A stretch of 11,121 nucleotides of DNA. Source: Candidatus Uhrbacteria bacterium (GTDB lineage: Bacteria > Patescibacteriota > Patescibacteriia > 2-12-FULL-60-25). Where the stretch lies: assembly GCA_023246415.1 (NCBI GenBank), contig JAHFIK010000042.1, positions 1-11,121 of the forward strand, given 5' to 3'. Numbering within the stretch: the stretch's first letter is position 1; every line of letters begins with the position of its first letter. Positions 1 to 7,106 of this stretch are shown piece after piece. The notes under the pieces are model-generated. The model saw nothing but the letters and a program-made list of their open reading frames with translations. It did no database searches and was not told where the DNA came from. The position numbers and the translations under genes are program-made.

Positions 1-425
1 CGACAGGCGCGATCATATCGTGTTGGAAGATGTGCCGCTTCTTGCGACTTGCGCATCTCGCCTAATCGTTCCTCCGTGCAAAAGCACGGATAGGCTTTCC
101 CCATCTCAACGAGTTTTGACGCATAACCACGATGGATCTCCGCATTCTTCGACTGGATGTACGGCCCATGCTCCCCTTTTTCGATGAGCACGCCCGCGTC
201 ATCAATCCAAACCCCTTCGTCCGGGATGATTCCGAGGAGCTTGAGCATCTTGCACAAGTTCTCAGTCGCTCCTTCAACGAATCGCGTTCGGTCCGTATCT
301 TCGATTCGAAGAATAAACGTGCCCCCGTGCTTCCGTGCGAATAATTCCTGATACAACGCGGTTCGCAACCCACCGATATGGAGAAAACCGGTAGGGCTTG
401 GGGCGTAACGTGTTCGGACAGTCAT
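1..425 (-). CDS. gltX: Glutamyl-tRNA synthetase, N-terminal part (truncated by window edge)
   Basis: This class I aminoacyl-tRNA synthetase charges tRNA-Glu (and possibly tRNA-Gln, in organisms using the transamidation route) with glutamate in the cytoplasm. The reading frame opens at the ATG at 425 and stays open to position 1, giving about 141 residues. Near the N-terminus are YAPSPTGFLHIGGLRTALY, which contains the class I HIGH-type ATP-binding motif in its GluRS form (HIGG), then the GluRS-typical FILRIEDTDR, which contributes to glutamate and acceptor-end recognition. A later PCFC segment lies in the usual place of the zinc-binding or connecting region. The KMSKS loop and anticodon-binding domain would lie outside the window. 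No Shine-Dalgarno sequence precedes the start. The family call is secure; the rest of the gene cannot be judged. Confidence 0.95.
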   Translation of the reverse strand, partial: MTVRTRYAPSPTGFLHIGGLRTALYQELFARKHGGTFILRIEDTDRTRFVEGATENLCKMLKLLGIIPDEGVWIDDAGVLIEKGEHGPYIQSKNAEIHRGYASKLVEMGKAYPCFCTEERLGEMRKSQEAAHLPTRYDRAC

Positions 426-489
426 AGCGGGGTGATCTTAGGATAATTGGCTTATTATGTCTACGCTCAAATGGTTGCTTACTTCTCCA

Positions 490-518
490 TTGACCGATCT
501 CTAAAACTCGGGCATAGT
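490..518 (+). promoter_or_regulatory. Putative promoter for the 38-residue ORF
   Basis: TTGACC (490-495) and CATAGT (513-518) are separated by exactly 17 bases, resembling a sigma-70-type -35/-10 pair with 5/6 and 4/6 matches. Transcription would start near 525, leaving a leader of roughly 80 bases before the ATG at 608. The call is pattern-based only. Confidence 0.45.
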
Positions 519-520
519 CC

Positions 521-569
521 GGTGATAATTCACCTGATCTTGTTTTTTGGTCGCAGTTCACACAGGTGA
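521..569 (+). promoter_or_regulatory. Leader with competing inverted arms
   Basis: Three arms can pair in mutually exclusive ways. GGTGA (521-525) pairs with TCACC (530-534), while the longer TCACCTG (530-536) pairs with CAGGTGA (563-569). A run of six T (543-548) lies between the two alternatives. This is the layout of a simple attenuator in the leader of the short plus-strand ORF, but the stems are only 5-7 bp and chance formation is quite possible. Confidence 0.25.
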
Positions 570-607
570 GCCGTGTCAACATTCAAATCAAACACAGAAA
601 ATTTTCT

Positions 608-724
608 ATGTCAGACGAAACAGTCGTGGCCCCAACGGAAGAAGTTGTTGCCGCACCAGTCGAAGAGAAGAAAGAAGAAGTTGCGACGGAAGAAGCAAAG
701 CCGGAAGCAGGGACCTCAAAGTAA
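608..724 (+). CDS. Short acidic Glu/Ala/Val-rich peptide, function unknown
   Basis: This 38-codon frame runs from ATG (608) to TAA (722-724). The product is low in complexity, made almost entirely of E, A, V, K, P and T, starts MSDETVVAPTEEVV, and is strongly acidic. It has no membrane segment and no cysteine. Support for a real gene is contextual: it sits between a plausible promoter (490-518) and an intrinsic terminator (742-767), and it is the only reasonable product of that transcription unit. There is no clear ribosome binding site, but most genes in this window lack one. It may be a disordered peptide, or the unit may instead produce a small RNA. I do not recognise a family. Confidence 0.5.
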   Translation: MSDETVVAPTEEVVAAPVEEKKEEVATEEAKPEAGTSK

Positions 725-741
725 ATTTTTTTTGAGATCAT

Positions 742-767
742 AAAAGCCACCGACATCGGTGGCTTTT
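742..767. terminator. Bidirectional intrinsic terminator
   Basis: A perfect GC-rich stem (GCCACCG, loop ACAT, CGGTGGC) is flanked by AAAA on the left and TTTT on the right, so it can work on both strands. It lies between two convergent genes, the plus-strand ORF ending at 724 and the minus-strand gene ending at 777, exactly where a shared terminator is expected. Confidence 0.85.
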
Positions 768-776
768 AAAATGTGT

Positions 777-1685
777 TTAGTATTTCCCGCTGACCGTTTT
801 TCGTGTTCCGTCAGGATTCTTTATCGTCGCGGTAAATGATGAATCGTCGGTCCAGGTGACGAAATACCATTCCGGCAAATCTTTTCCATCAACGTCAAAG
901 GCCTGTCCACCGGAAAGTCCGGCTGCTTTTTCGGTCGTCACCTCTTTCGTTTTTGCTGTCGCAAGCGTGTAGCCGATCAACGATTCCTGACCACAGCCTG
1001 CTCCTCCACATGTTTCAGGGATGAAGATCGCTTTCGTTGCAGATGGATTCCACGTGGGTTTACCATTTCGTGGATAATTCCCCACGCTCTGGTAGGGCAT
1101 ATCCGTATCTCCAAGAGAATATTTGCCGGTCACGAAATTCGACGGCCCGCCTGCTCCACAATCATCGCTATTGAAACAGGCGTCGACTGGATATGAGAGA
1201 AGGACGAAGTCCGCATATTTCCCATTCTCGACTGAAACGAGCTTTGCATCTACGAGCACCGGGGCATGAGATGCGGATGTCACTGTTTTCTTTTCAAGCG
1301 TAAGCGTCCCGTTCGGTGTTTCGACATTCAGTTGATTTTCACCAAGACAGTATCCAACCGTCTGCTCTGTGGCGAATTGGATCGTTCCCTTGCAGAGGTG
1401 AATGAACGTAATCGCTTTCCCTTTCCAGTTAATTGTCTTCTTTGTGACAACCTTAAAATCGTCCGTCGGAGAAGTCGTATTCCCCTGAGTAGCTGGAACT
1501 TCTGTCGGAGATATCACGGTCGACCCCTTCGTGTTCGAAAGTGAACGGACATCCGTCGCAACGGATGTCATGGAGTTCGAAAGCTGATCTAAGCGCTTAT
1601 TCTGGTTAAAGATCGCTGACGAAATCCCGACGAGGCCCGCCAAGAGGATGATGATAACAGCCCATTGGGCCTGTTCTTTATTCAT
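777..1685 (-). CDS. Membrane-anchored extracytoplasmic protein with six cysteines, function unknown
   Basis: The product has 302 residues. Residues 8-26 form a single hydrophobic helix after the short head MNKEQAQ, which looks like an uncleaved signal anchor. Residues 27-51 are polar and could form a short coiled coil, and residues 52-76 are a Ser/Thr/Pro-rich linker. The remaining 225 or so residues look beta-rich and contain six cysteines (C98, C113, C170, C176, C226, C231), an even number suited to disulfides outside the cytoplasm. The segment WNPSATKAIFIP recalls one blade motif of TolB/PD40-type propellers, but one weak match does not establish that fold. It is transcribed alone, between its own promoter candidate and the bidirectional terminator. 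I do not recognise a named family; a surface or envelope role is an inference from topology. Confidence 0.85.
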   Translation of the reverse strand: MNKEQAQWAVIIILLAGLVGISSAIFNQNKRLDQLSNSMTSVATDVRSLSNTKGSTVISPTEVPATQGNTTSPTDDFKVVTKKTINWKGKAITFIHLCKGTIQFATEQTVGYCLGENQLNVETPNGTLTLEKKTVTSASHAPVLVDAKLVSVENGKYADFVLLSYPVDACFNSDDCGAGGPSNFVTGKYSLGDTDMPYQSVGNYPRNGKPTWNPSATKAIFIPETCGGAGCGQESLIGYTLATAKTKEVTTEKAAGLSGGQAFDVDGKDLPEWYFVTWTDDSSFTATIKNPDGTRKTVSGKY

Positions 1686-1726
1686 AATGAGATAAAAATA
1701 AGTGGTTGATACACGTAGTAACGTCT

Positions 1727-1735
1727 ATTTTACCA
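1727..1735 (-). promoter_or_regulatory. Putative extended -10 promoter for the membrane-anchored protein
   Basis: On the minus strand TGG-TAAAAT is an extended -10 element with a 5/6 core. No good -35 box lies upstream, which is tolerated when the TG extension is present. The predicted start, near 1720, gives a leader of about 35 bases to the ATG at 1685. Confidence 0.4.
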
Positions 1736-1749
1736 CTTTATGACACGGG

Positions 1750-2490
1750 TCATTTTATGAATGAAATAAGCGGAAAAATGACAACCGCATCCCAAATCCG
1801 CTTCCATCGCTTTGGCTCTGTTATCAGGCGATAGAGCCATTCCATGCCGATGGCACGAATATAGTTTGGCGCACGTTTCGCAGTTCCTGCCCAGTAGTTC
1901 AGGGTCCCTCCGACGCCGATAATGGCGCGGGCATTGGGGAATTCGTGGCGATAGCGTTCAATCCAACGCTCCTGCTTCGGATGACCAAACGCGACAAAAA
2001 TGACGCCGGGGTCGAACAGTGAGATCCGCATGCGGGCGTCATCGTTCATCGTATCGCCCTCTCCGTCCTGGGTAATAAGCCCCCCAGACTCTGCAATCCC
2101 TCTGAGGCCTGGAATTTTGGCCTGGAGGCGGTGTAAGGCCCGAATTGCGACATCGGTCCGTTCTCCGCCGATGAGCGCAACAGAGAGGTGATTTTGGGCC
2201 GCCCACTGAGCCAGCGCTTCTGAGAGGTCAACGCCGGTGACGCGCGTCAAATGGACGCCGCGCAATCGCGCCATGATCGACAAGCCGACTCCATCGACCA
2301 TCCGTAAATTCGCCCGTTTTAGCGTTTCCGCATACGTCGGTTCACGTTTCCCGCAGAGGAGAATTTCTGGATTCGCTGTCACAATCCAAAACGGCCGAGA
2401 CGTACTCGACTCCACACATTTCACGATCTCTTCGGCACTCAAGCCGGCAACCGGAATGCCAAAGAAGGTGGTTTGGTTATTCGGACCCAT
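1750..2490 (-). CDS. WecG/TagA/CpsF-family glycosyltransferase
   Basis: Members of this family (GT26) transfer an N-acetylaminosugar, often ManNAc or ManNAcA, from a UDP donor to an undecaprenyl-linked acceptor at the inner membrane face, in teichoic acid, ECA or capsule assembly. Visible motifs are TANPEI (38-43), VDGVG (65-69, with the Asp that aligns with the proposed TagA base), TGVDL (85-89), FVAFGHPKQERWI (165-177), GVGG (192-195) and the C-terminal GMEWLYRLITEPKRWKRI (215-232), the appendage linked to membrane association. The ATG at 2490 gives 246 residues, a normal family length, and begins just before the conserved FFGIPV. The frame stays open to an ATG at 2577, but those 29 extra residues look unlike the family and would span the promoter. 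N198 replaces the more usual Asp after GVGG. The acceptor and sugar cannot be told from sequence. Confidence 0.93.
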   Translation of the reverse strand: MGPNNQTTFFGIPVAGLSAEEIVKCVESSTSRPFWIVTANPEILLCGKREPTYAETLKRANLRMVDGVGLSIMARLRGVHLTRVTGVDLSEALAQWAAQNHLSVALIGGERTDVAIRALHRLQAKIPGLRGIAESGGLITQDGEGDTMNDDARMRISLFDPGVIFVAFGHPKQERWIERYRHEFPNARAIIGVGGTLNYWAGTAKRAPNYIRAIGMEWLYRLITEPKRWKRIWDAVVIFPLISFIK

Positions 2491-2499
2491 GCAGGAATG

Positions 2500-2528
2500 A
2501 GGATAGCGCGTGTTTGGGGGTTGGGCAA
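2500..2528 (-). promoter_or_regulatory. Putative promoter of the glycosyltransferase gene, near-leaderless
   Basis: On the minus strand TTGCCC (2528-2523) and TATCCT (2505-2500) are spaced by 17 bases, each matching 4/6 of the consensus. Only 9 bases separate the -10 box from the ATG at 2490, so the transcript would begin at or within a few bases of the start codon. This supports the 2490 start over the upstream ATG at 2577. Confidence 0.45.
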
Positions 2529-2585
2529 TCGTAAGAGCAAAGGATTCATGGCTACATGACTCCATTAAGTGACCCATATCCGACT

Positions 2586-2707
2586 TATGTCATCCCGAGC
2601 CATGTCTAGCCGATCGCCTCAGGATGAGAACGAGGGATATCTGGAAATTCGGATATCCCTCGTTCTCATCCTCCGGCAACAGGCTGGAAACGGCTCGGGA
2701 TGACATA
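2586..2707. repeat. Long nested palindrome, REP/BIME-like or MITE-like intergenic element
   Basis: Outer arms of 16 bp (2586-2601 and 2692-2707, core TGTCATCCCGAGCC/GGCTCGGGATGACA) and inner arms of 21 bp (2621-2641 and 2652-2672) are perfect, joined by two 19-base segments that pair at about 11 positions, with a 10-base loop (2642-2651). The whole can form one hairpin with arms of about 56 bp. TCATCC or GGATGA occurs four times in alternating orientation (2590, 2622, 2667, 2699), so the left half at least can also fold on itself. TGTCATCC-type termini are, as I recall, common in dispersed palindromic repeats of many bacteria. No ORF inside it looks real. It fills the gap between the ATP synthase operon and the glycosyltransferase gene. 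Confidence 0.8.
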
Positions 2708-2733
2708 TTTGGTAGCCATGAAACCATGTAACA

Positions 2734-2766
2734 ATGAAGCCATTCCTTTTTACGGAATGGCTTCAT
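2734..2766 (-). terminator. Hairpin downstream of atpC, probable operon end
   Basis: A perfect 13-bp stem (ATGAAGCCATTCC with GGAATGGCTTCAT) and 7-base loop lie 22 bases past the atpC stop codon. The T-run after it on the minus strand is poor (TGTTACATGG), so it may act as an RNA 3'-end stabiliser or a Rho-assisted terminator rather than a strong intrinsic one. Confidence 0.55.
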
Positions 2767-2788
2767 CAAATCATTAAACGTGTGATTC

Positions 2789-3244
2789 CTATTGTGGGAG
2801 TTCGCGCACCTGTCCATGATGCCCTGAGCGCTTCTGGTATTTCATCGCCGCCTTATAGCGAGCGAGTTCGCGTTCAAGCATGGCCGCGGCTTCGGCGAAG
2901 GACTCTTCGCTGGCGTGAATCCCCTCTTTCATCACCTTTTCTGCGCGCGCCTTTGCTTCATCCACGGCCTTGAGATCCAGTTCTGCTCCGCGTTCTGCGG
3001 TCTCGGCGAGAATCGTCACCTGGCTGCCTGGGGCAATCTGCAATGTGCCATTTGAGAGCGCGATATCTTCAACACTTCCATCCGGACGTCGCAGTTCCGC
3101 AACGCCTGCCTGGAGATTCGTCACAAGTGCGGCGTGATTCGGAAGGATCGTCAATTCACCCGTTTCCGTTGGAATCGTGATCGATAACGCTTCTTCCTCA
3201 AAGAGGACGCGTTCCGGGGTGACAAGTTTGACGTGGAGAGGCAT
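2789..3244 (-). CDS. atpC: F-type ATP synthase epsilon subunit
   Basis: Epsilon sits in the central stalk with gamma, contacts the c-ring and can inhibit ATP hydrolysis through its C-terminal helices. The 151-residue product has the N-terminal beta-sandwich (about 1-85) with GELTILPNHAALVT (29-42), the family's usual GE-ILP-HA motif, followed by an Ala/Glu/Lys-rich helical hairpin (about 92-136). It ends in a basic, His-containing tail (KRSGHHGQVRELPQ) slightly longer than usual. The ATG at 3244 starts directly at the conserved MPLHVKLVTPERVLF. It is the last gene of the operon, 33 bases after atpD, with no Shine-Dalgarno motif. Confidence 0.96.
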   Translation of the reverse strand: MPLHVKLVTPERVLFEEEALSITIPTETGELTILPNHAALVTNLQAGVAELRRPDGSVEDIALSNGTLQIAPGSQVTILAETAERGAELDLKAVDEAKARAEKVMKEGIHASEESFAEAAAMLERELARYKAAMKYQKRSGHHGQVRELPQ

Positions 3245-3277
3245 AGGCTAGCAGCTGTTGGTCATCAGCCAACTCAC

Positions 3278-4660
3278 TTACTTCACTTCATCGATTCCGC
3301 CCTTCATGTAGAAGGACTGTTCTGGCTTATCATCATGGAGACCGTTCAGAATTTCCTCGAAACTGCGAATCGTTTCTTCAAGCGGGACATATTTTCCGGC
3401 ATTGCCCGTGAAGACTTCCGCAACGAAGAACGGCTGTGAGAGGAATTTTTGAATTTTGCGCGCGCGAGCAACTGTTTTGCGATCTTCTTCCGAGAGATCT
3501 TCCATTCCGAGAATCGCGATGATGTCTTGGAGGTCCTTATAACGCTGGAGCACTTTTTGGACACCGCGGGCAACATCGTAATGACGCTTGCCGACGATAT
3601 TCGGATCAAGGATCGTCGAAGACGAGTCGAGCGGATCGACCGCTGGGTAAATTCCAAGTTCAGAAAGGGAGCGTGCGAGCACGACCGTGGAATCAAGGTG
3701 ACCGAATGTCGTTGCTGGCGCCGGGTCCGTCAAGTCGTCCGCAGGCACGTACACCGCCTGCACGGACGTGATGGATCCGTCTTTTGTGGAGGTAATTCGT
3801 TCCTGGAGCGCTCCCATTTCTGTGGCGAGCGTTGGCTGATATCCCACGGCGGACGGAATGCGTCCGAGCAACGCAGATACTTCTGATCCGGCTTGCGTGA
3901 AGCGGAAAATGTTATCGATGAAGAGAAGCACGTCGCGATGCTCTTCATCGCGGAAGTATTCTGAAATGGCGAGTCCGGTGAGCGCCACGCGGGCACGAGC
4001 TCCTGGAGGTTCGTTCATCTGACCGAACACGAGGGAGGTCTTGTCGATGACGCCAGAGCCGCTCATTTCACGATACAAGTCGTTTCCTTCGCGTGTTCGT
4101 TCACCGACGCCGGCAAAAACGGAGAATCCGCCGTGCTCGGAGGCAATGTTTCGGATGAGCTCCTGGATGATCACTGTTTTTCCGACGCCCGCACCACCGA
4201 ACAAGCCGACTTTTCCACCTTTCAAGAACGGGCAGATGAGGTCGATGACTTTAATTCCCGTTTCCAAGATTTCAAAAGAAGTGGACTGATCTTTAAAGGC
4301 CGGTGCCTCGCGATGGATTGGATAGCGTTTCTTTGTTTTGACCGGGCCCTTTCCATCAATGACGTCTCCGGTCACGTTAAACATGCGACCAAGCGTCTCT
4401 GGTCCAACGGGCACGCTGATCGGAGCACCAGTATTCACGACTGGAAGTCCGCGCGTGAGTCCGTCGGTGGAGTCCATCGCAATCGTTCGGACACGTCCGG
4501 CACCGATGTGCTGTTCGACTTCAAGAACGAGCGGCTCTTGGCCTTTTCGTTCAACGGTGAGCGCCGTATAGATCGGCGGAAGTTCACCTTCAAAGGTAAC
4601 GTCGACGACGGCACCAATGACCTGGGTGATCGTTCCGTGTTGGGAATGCTTGTCTGTCAT
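3278..4660 (-). CDS. atpD: F-type ATP synthase beta subunit
   Basis: Beta is the catalytic subunit of F1 and makes or hydrolyses ATP at the alpha/beta interface. From the ATG at 4660 the product has 460 residues. It shows the P-loop GGAGVGKT (155-162), GERTREG (186-192) with the catalytic glutamate E187, a Walker B strand LLFIDN (245-250), the family signature PAVDPLDSSS (339-348), and the lever loop DLSEED (388-393), where the usual DELSEED appears as EDLSEED. A TTG at 4681 would add seven residues ahead of the ATG, overlapping nothing; I chose the ATG because the family normally begins a few residues before GTITQVIGAVVDV. It lies 22 bases after atpG. All key residues are present. Confidence 0.98.
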   Translation of the reverse strand: MTDKHSQHGTITQVIGAVVDVTFEGELPPIYTALTVERKGQEPLVLEVEQHIGAGRVRTIAMDSTDGLTRGLPVVNTGAPISVPVGPETLGRMFNVTGDVIDGKGPVKTKKRYPIHREAPAFKDQSTSFEILETGIKVIDLICPFLKGGKVGLFGGAGVGKTVIIQELIRNIASEHGGFSVFAGVGERTREGNDLYREMSGSGVIDKTSLVFGQMNEPPGARARVALTGLAISEYFRDEEHRDVLLFIDNIFRFTQAGSEVSALLGRIPSAVGYQPTLATEMGALQERITSTKDGSITSVQAVYVPADDLTDPAPATTFGHLDSTVVLARSLSELGIYPAVDPLDSSSTILDPNIVGKRHYDVARGVQKVLQRYKDLQDIIAILGMEDLSEEDRKTVARARKIQKFLSQPFFVAEVFTGNAGKYVPLEETIRSFEEILNGLHDDKPEQSFYMKGGIDEVK

Positions 4661-4682
4661 ATCAATGGGGTTGGGGACCAAT

Positions 4683-5573
4683 TTATTCGAGGGCGGCTTT
4701 GCCGGCTGAGATTTCTGAAATTTCCTGCGTGATCGCTGATTGTCGAGCTTGGTTGAACATCAGGGTCAGGTCAGAAAGCATGGACGAGGCATTATCTGTA
4801 GCACTGCGCATTGCGATCATCCGTGCGGAGTGTTCTGAGGCGGATGATTCGAGGAGCGCTTGGTAAATCCGGGTTTCAACAAGCTTCGGCAAGAGTCGAT
4901 CGAGCACGGCGTTTGGATCTGGTTCGAAGAGGAGTTCGTCGTGCTGTGGTGCGTTCTTTTCGTCTTTGAGAAGGGCTTCAGGGATAATAGGGAAAATCTG
5001 TTCAACCGTTGGCGTCTGTTTCATTGCCCCATCGAATTTCATATAGGCGATAAAGACGCGATCCGCTTCGCCAGACACGAACGCGTCAGTCAGAAGTTTG
5101 CTCACCGGCGTGGTTCGAGCGAATGACGGGGCATTCGAGATCGCCTCAAAGGAAGCGATGATCGGCGTCCCGGTCTTTCGAAGGACGCGCTCCGCACGCT
5201 GGCCGATTGAGACGATTTCAAGGAACTCGCCGTCTCGACCCTTCATGAATTCCAGCACCTTCTTAATGCCTTGAGCATTGAATCCGCCACACATGCCGCG
5301 ATCAGATGAACAGACGGCGATGATCGTGCTCCCCTTTTTTCCCTTTGCATGCGGACGATGTCCGGCGAGCAAGGCATGGAGCGTTGGATCAACGCGATGC
5401 ATGATTTCATGCACGAGTGCGCGCGACGCATCCGAATACGTTCGAGAAGACACGGCCATCTGCACGCACTTTCGCATTTTCGAAGCCGAGACGAGTTCCA
5501 TCGCCTTCGTGATCTTTCTGGTGTTTCGAATCGACGTGATCCGTCTTCGAATGAGTCGTGTTGCAACAGCCAT
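4683..5573 (-). CDS. atpG: F-type ATP synthase gamma subunit
   Basis: Gamma is the rotor shaft that turns inside the alpha3beta3 hexamer and couples it to the c-ring. The 296 residues match the usual length. The N-terminal helix carries RRRITSIRNTRKITKAMELV (10-29) and SASKMRK, the Rossmann-like middle has SDRGMCGGFN (90-99), and the C-terminal helix has SEHSARMIAMRSATDNA (246-262) and the signature ITQEISEISAGKAAL (281-295). The ATG at 5573 gives the typical short head before the conserved helix. It starts 9 bases after atpA, so translation is probably coupled. The middle domain contains a Lys/His-rich surface loop (about 70-81). Confidence 0.97.
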   Translation of the reverse strand: MAVATRLIRRRITSIRNTRKITKAMELVSASKMRKCVQMAVSSRTYSDASRALVHEIMHRVDPTLHALLAGHRPHAKGKKGSTIIAVCSSDRGMCGGFNAQGIKKVLEFMKGRDGEFLEIVSIGQRAERVLRKTGTPIIASFEAISNAPSFARTTPVSKLLTDAFVSGEADRVFIAYMKFDGAMKQTPTVEQIFPIIPEALLKDEKNAPQHDELLFEPDPNAVLDRLLPKLVETRIYQALLESSASEHSARMIAMRSATDNASSMLSDLTLMFNQARQSAITQEISEISAGKAALE

Positions 5574-5582
5574 ACGGTCAAA

Positions 5583-7106
5583 TTATGCCGCGGCAGAGAA
5601 CGTCGCGTTCCATTCTTTCGTTACGCGTTCAATCCCCTGAATAATCTCTTCATCAAGCGCTTTGCGGTCGCGAATCATATTCAACAGCTCAACCTCGTTC
5701 GCTTCGACATGACTGTGGAGGCCCTTTTCCCACTCGGTGATCTTTGCGACGTCGATCTTGTCTGCATGTCCTTTTGTGACGGCGAAGATGGCGATGATCT
5801 CATGTCCAAGATCCATCGGTTCGTACTGTCCTTGCTTCAACAGCTCAACGAGACGGCGTCCGCGTTCGATCTGGGTTCGCGTCGCCTCATCAAGGTCGGT
5901 GGCGAACTGCGAGAACGCTTCAAGTTCACGGAACTGCGCGAGATCAAGACGGAGCTGTCCAGCCACTTTCTTCATCGCTTTGGTCTGCGCATCGCCTCCG
6001 ACGCGTGACACGGAGAGGCCGACGTTTACCGCTGGGCGAATCCCCTTGTAGAACAAATCGCTTTCGAGATAGATCTGACCGTCTGTAATCGAGATGACGT
6101 TCGTCGGAATGTATGCGGACACGTCTCCCGCCTGTGTTTCAATAATCGGAAGTGCTGTAATCGATCCGCCACCATGTTCGGCGTTGCGGCGTGCAGAGCG
6201 TTCCAATAAGCGAGAGTGGAGGTAGAAGACATCTCCCGGATAGGCTTCGCGTCCCGGTGGGCGTCGAAGGAGAAGCGACGCTTCGCGATACGCAACAGCG
6301 TGCTTTGAGAGATCGTCGTACACGATGAGTGTGTCTTCGCCCTGATCCATGAACCACTCGGAAATCGCACAGCCGGCAAATGGGGCAATAAACTGCAACG
6401 CGGCTGGATCAGAGGCTCCAGCGATCACGATCGTCGTGTATTCCATCGCGCCTTCGTCACGCAAGCGCTGAACGATCTTCGCGACCTTGGATTCTTTCTG
6501 ACCGATGGCCACGTACACGCAGTGCACGCCCGTCCCCTTCTGGTTCAAAATCGTGTCGATCGCAATGGCCGTCTTCCCCGTTTGGCGGTCTCCGATAATT
6601 AACTCGCGCTGTCCGCGTCCAATCGGGATCATCGCGTCAATCGCTTTAATACCCGTCATGAGCGGCTGAGACACGCGTTCACGTGTCATCACGCGCGGAG
6701 CCACCTTTTCGACTGGATAGGATTCCTTTGAGGCGATTGGGCCACCGTCATCTTTTGGCCGGCCGAGCGGATCCACAACACGTCCTGTCACGTTCTTTCC
6801 AACCGGAACAGACAAAATTTTTCCCGTTGCTTTGACGCGGCTGCCTTCGCGAATCGTTTTTGCGTCGCCGAGAATAAGAACGCCAACCTGATCATCTTCC
6901 AAGTTGAGGGCAAATCCCATGGCGCCGCCTTCGAACTCAACCATTTCCATGGAGCCGACTTTCGACAGTCCGGATACTTTCGCAATGCCGTCTCCGACTT
7001 CGCGAACGCGACCCGTTTCCTCGGAAGAGGCGTGGTCCTTAAATGAAGCGATCTGGTGCTTCAGTTCTTCGACGATATCATTCGTCTTTGTTTCCTTTGT
7101 GGTCAT
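5583..7106 (-). CDS. atpA: F-type ATP synthase alpha subunit
   Basis: Alpha is the regulatory nucleotide-binding subunit of F1 and supplies the arginine finger to the catalytic site on beta. The product is 507 residues, the normal length. It has the P-loop GDRQTGKT (172-179), the Walker B strand TLIVYDD (259-265), and the family signature PAVNVGLSVSRVGG (358-371) containing the catalytic arginine R368. The N-terminal helix that binds the delta subunit is present (about 8-25). The start overlaps the atpH stop by four bases (ATGA), implying translational coupling, and no Shine-Dalgarno motif is visible. It ends with a short FSAAA tail. No unusual substitution stands out. Confidence 0.98.
   Translation of the reverse strand: MTTKETKTNDIVEELKHQIASFKDHASSEETGRVREVGDGIAKVSGLSKVGSMEMVEFEGGAMGFALNLEDDQVGVLILGDAKTIREGSRVKATGKILSVPVGKNVTGRVVDPLGRPKDDGGPIASKESYPVEKVAPRVMTRERVSQPLMTGIKAIDAMIPIGRGQRELIIGDRQTGKTAIAIDTILNQKGTGVHCVYVAIGQKESKVAKIVQRLRDEGAMEYTTIVIAGASDPAALQFIAPFAGCAISEWFMDQGEDTLIVYDDLSKHAVAYREASLLLRRPPGREAYPGDVFYLHSRLLERSARRNAEHGGGSITALPIIETQAGDVSAYIPTNVISITDGQIYLESDLFYKGIRPAVNVGLSVSRVGGDAQTKAMKKVAGQLRLDLAQFRELEAFSQFATDLDEATRTQIERGRRLVELLKQGQYEPMDLGHEIIAIFAVTKGHADKIDVAKITEWEKGLHSHVEANEVELLNMIRDRKALDEEIIQGIERVTKEWNATFSAAA

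Noticed and set aside
426..489. Minus-strand promoter for gltX
   Set aside because: CATAAT and TATCCT candidates exist, but neither has a -35 box at proper spacing; no specific site can be supported.
2590..2817. Open frame of 75 codons on the minus strand
   Set aside because: It runs through the palindromic repeat and the hairpin and overlaps the end of atpC; it is a by-product of the repeat.
3449..3886. Open frame of 145 codons on the plus strand
   Set aside because: It is antisense to the conserved C-terminal half of atpD; no promoter or family likeness.
4661..4681. TTG start giving beta subunit a 7-residue extension
   Set aside because: It uses a rarer start codon and adds residues not expected in the family; ATG at 4660 is preferred.
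4133..4732. Open frame of 199 codons on the plus strand
   Set aside because: It lies antisense to atpD and the end of atpG, has no family resemblance, and reflects codon bias of the real genes.
5349..6008. Open frame of 219 codons on the plus strand
   Set aside because: It is antisense to atpG and atpA, whose protein motifs are unmistakable; composition is typical of a shadow frame.
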